Part shown: positions 63,027 through 64,000 of the stretch, one piece after another
How the letters are laid out: each line of letters starts with the position of its first letter
Position numbering within the stretch: position 1 is the first letter of the stretch
Assembly: GCA_018366035.1 (NCBI GenBank)
Contig: JAGZIW010000003.1
Location: 1 to 64,000 of the forward strand
Source of the DNA: Butyricicoccus pullicaecorum
GTDB taxonomy: Bacteria; Bacillota; Clostridia; Oscillospirales; Butyricicoccaceae
DNA length: 64,000 bases
Direction: 5' to 3'
Made by a program: the position numbers and the translations under genes
The notes under the pieces: generated by a model
Databases searched by the model: none
What the model was told of the DNA's origin: nothing
Seen by the model: the letters and a program-made list of their open reading frames with translations, nothing else

Positions 63027-64000
63027 ATGCAGCTTTATGATAAAGACCTGCTCTCCATGCAGGAGGTTCGCGAGCTGGTTGGTGCGGCTAAAAAAGCCCA
63101 GCAGGAGCTTGCGGAGAAATCGCAGGAGGAGGTTGACCGCATCGTTCGCTCGATTGCGAACGCTGGCGTGCGCAACGCACGCAGACTGGCACAGATGGCA
63201 AACGAAGATACCGGATTTGGTATCGTAGATGATAAGGTCATCAAGAATGTATTTGCCAGCCGCGGCGTATATGAATACATCAAGGATATGAAAACCATCG
63301 GAGAGATTGGACGCGACGAGGAAAAGAAACTCCGTATCATTGCGGTTCCAGTTGGCGTGATTGCGGGTCTGATTCCTTCTACCAATCCAACCTCTACGGC
63401 ATTGTTTAAGGCTGAAATTGCCATCAAAGCGGGAAATGCAATTGTATTTTCCCCACACCCGAGTGCTTTGCGCTGCATTTTGGAGACCGTTAAGGTAATC
63501 CGGCAGGCAATCGCTGAGGCGGGCGGAAACGAAGATCTGGTATCCTGCATCACCATTCCAACCATGCAGGCAACCGACAATCTGATGAAGCACCCAGATA
63601 CCGCCATGATTTTGGCAACGGGCGGCAGCGCAATGGTGCGTGCAGCTTATTCGTCCGGTACGCCGGCAATCGGCGTGGGGCCGGGCAATGGACCGGCATA
63701 TATCGAGCGCACAGCGGATATTCCGCTTGCGGTCAAGCGCATCATGGACTCCAAAACCTTTGACAATGGTACGATTTGTGCTTCTGAGCAGTCGGTCATT
63801 TGCGATGCAGATATGCGCTCGGCGATTCAGGCAGAGATGGAAAAGCAGGGGGCGTACTTCTTAAATCCAGAAGAGCGTGCAAAGCTCGGAAAATTTATCC
63901 TGCGTGCCAACGGAACCATGAATCCTGAAATCGTAGGACGCAGCGTACAAACCATTGCACAGCTTGCCGGACTGGACGTTCCGCAGAGTGCGCGTGTTCT
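63027..64000 (+). CDS. eutE: Acetylating acetaldehyde dehydrogenase EutE, 3' end outside window
   Basis: 324 codons are present with no stop before the window ends; full proteins are about 480-490. Converts acetaldehyde, NAD+ and CoA to acetyl-CoA. The N-terminal helix (VRELVGAAKKAQQELA) is followed by VGVIAGLIPSTNPTS, ATGGSAMVRAAYSSG, GVGPGNGPAYIE and the catalytic Cys251 in NGTICASEQS. AGGAGG lies 8 bases before ATG 63027. Continues the eut operon. Confidence 0.95.
   Translation, partial: MQLYDKDLLSMQEVRELVGAAKKAQQELAEKSQEEVDRIVRSIANAGVRNARRLAQMANEDTGFGIVDDKVIKNVFASRGVYEYIKDMKTIGEIGRDEEKKLRIIAVPVGVIAGLIPSTNPTSTALFKAEIAIKAGNAIVFSPHPSALRCILETVKVIRQAIAEAGGNEDLVSCITIPTMQATDNLMKHPDTAMILATGGSAMVRAAYSSGTPAIGVGPGNGPAYIERTADIPLAVKRIMDSKTFDNGTICASEQSVICDADMRSAIQAEMEKQGAYFLNPEERAKLGKFILRANGTMNPEIVGRSVQTIAQLAGLDVPQSARV

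Noticed and set aside
1..64000. CRISPR arrays, tRNA or rRNA genes
   Set aside because: No regularly spaced repeats of CRISPR size and no tRNA or rRNA sequence was recognised on either strand.

Overview
The window comes from the chromosome of a Gram-positive member of the Clostridia, probably a gut Oscillospirales or Lachnospirales species. This is inferred from strong GGAGG ribosome sites, TTGACA/TATAAT promoters, a Firmicutes-type eut operon with the EutV/EutW antitermination pair, several OmpR-type two-component/ABC modules and a VTC/DUF4956/CotH cluster. No rRNA, tRNA or CRISPR array was seen.

Layout. 1-3.2 kb: accessory debris, with a type I toxin-antitoxin-like locus (24-residue hydrophobic peptide plus antisense promoter), a truncated frameshifted lipoprotein gene and hypothetical genes. 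3.3-8.6 kb: a two-component system followed by a VTC polyphosphate-polymerase-like protein, a DUF4956 membrane protein and a CotH-kinase membrane protein. 8.6-10.5 kb: minus-strand remains of a mobile element (truncated DUF2800 gene, sigma factor with a leader able to mask its ribosome site). 10.7-26.8 kb: a defence island. It holds a Hachiman-type pair (HamA/DUF1837 with an extra N-terminal domain, and the HamB helicase) behind a small HTH regulator, then two MvaI/BcnI-type nucleases, a small AbrB-like protein and two methyltransferases, then a type I restriction-modification system (hsdM, hsdS, hsdR). 27.0-27.5 kb: a second copy of the toxin-antitoxin-like locus, so the 27 kb block lies between two direct repeats.

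28-49 kb: three transporter modules, each with its own two-component system. One is a lantibiotic/bacitracin-immunity ABC transporter with two permeases; the other two are FtsX-type ABC pairs with BceS-like kinases. Between them lie a transglutaminase-like lipoprotein, a tyrosine recombinase followed by an apparent invertible promoter segment facing a chemoreceptor gene, and a PfkB sugar kinase. 49-52 kb: nadA-nadB-nadC for de novo NAD synthesis. 52.3-53.5 kb: an Eis-like acetyltransferase on the minus strand. 53.6-64.0 kb: the ethanolamine-utilisation microcompartment operon in the order eutG-S-P-V-W-A-B-C-L, a EutK-like shell protein, then eutE, which runs off the window. Two leaders in this operon, before eutG and before eutA, each carry paired hexaloop hairpins overlapping a terminator, as expected for EutV control.

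The most interesting candidates are the inverted-site promoter switch next to its recombinase (40.25-40.55 kb), the enlarged HamA coupled to a two-nuclease/two-methylase system (10.8-18.8 kb), the duplicated type I toxin-antitoxin-like loci, and the RNA switch-like leader of the sigma factor gene. All functional statements come from reading the sequence; no database search was run.
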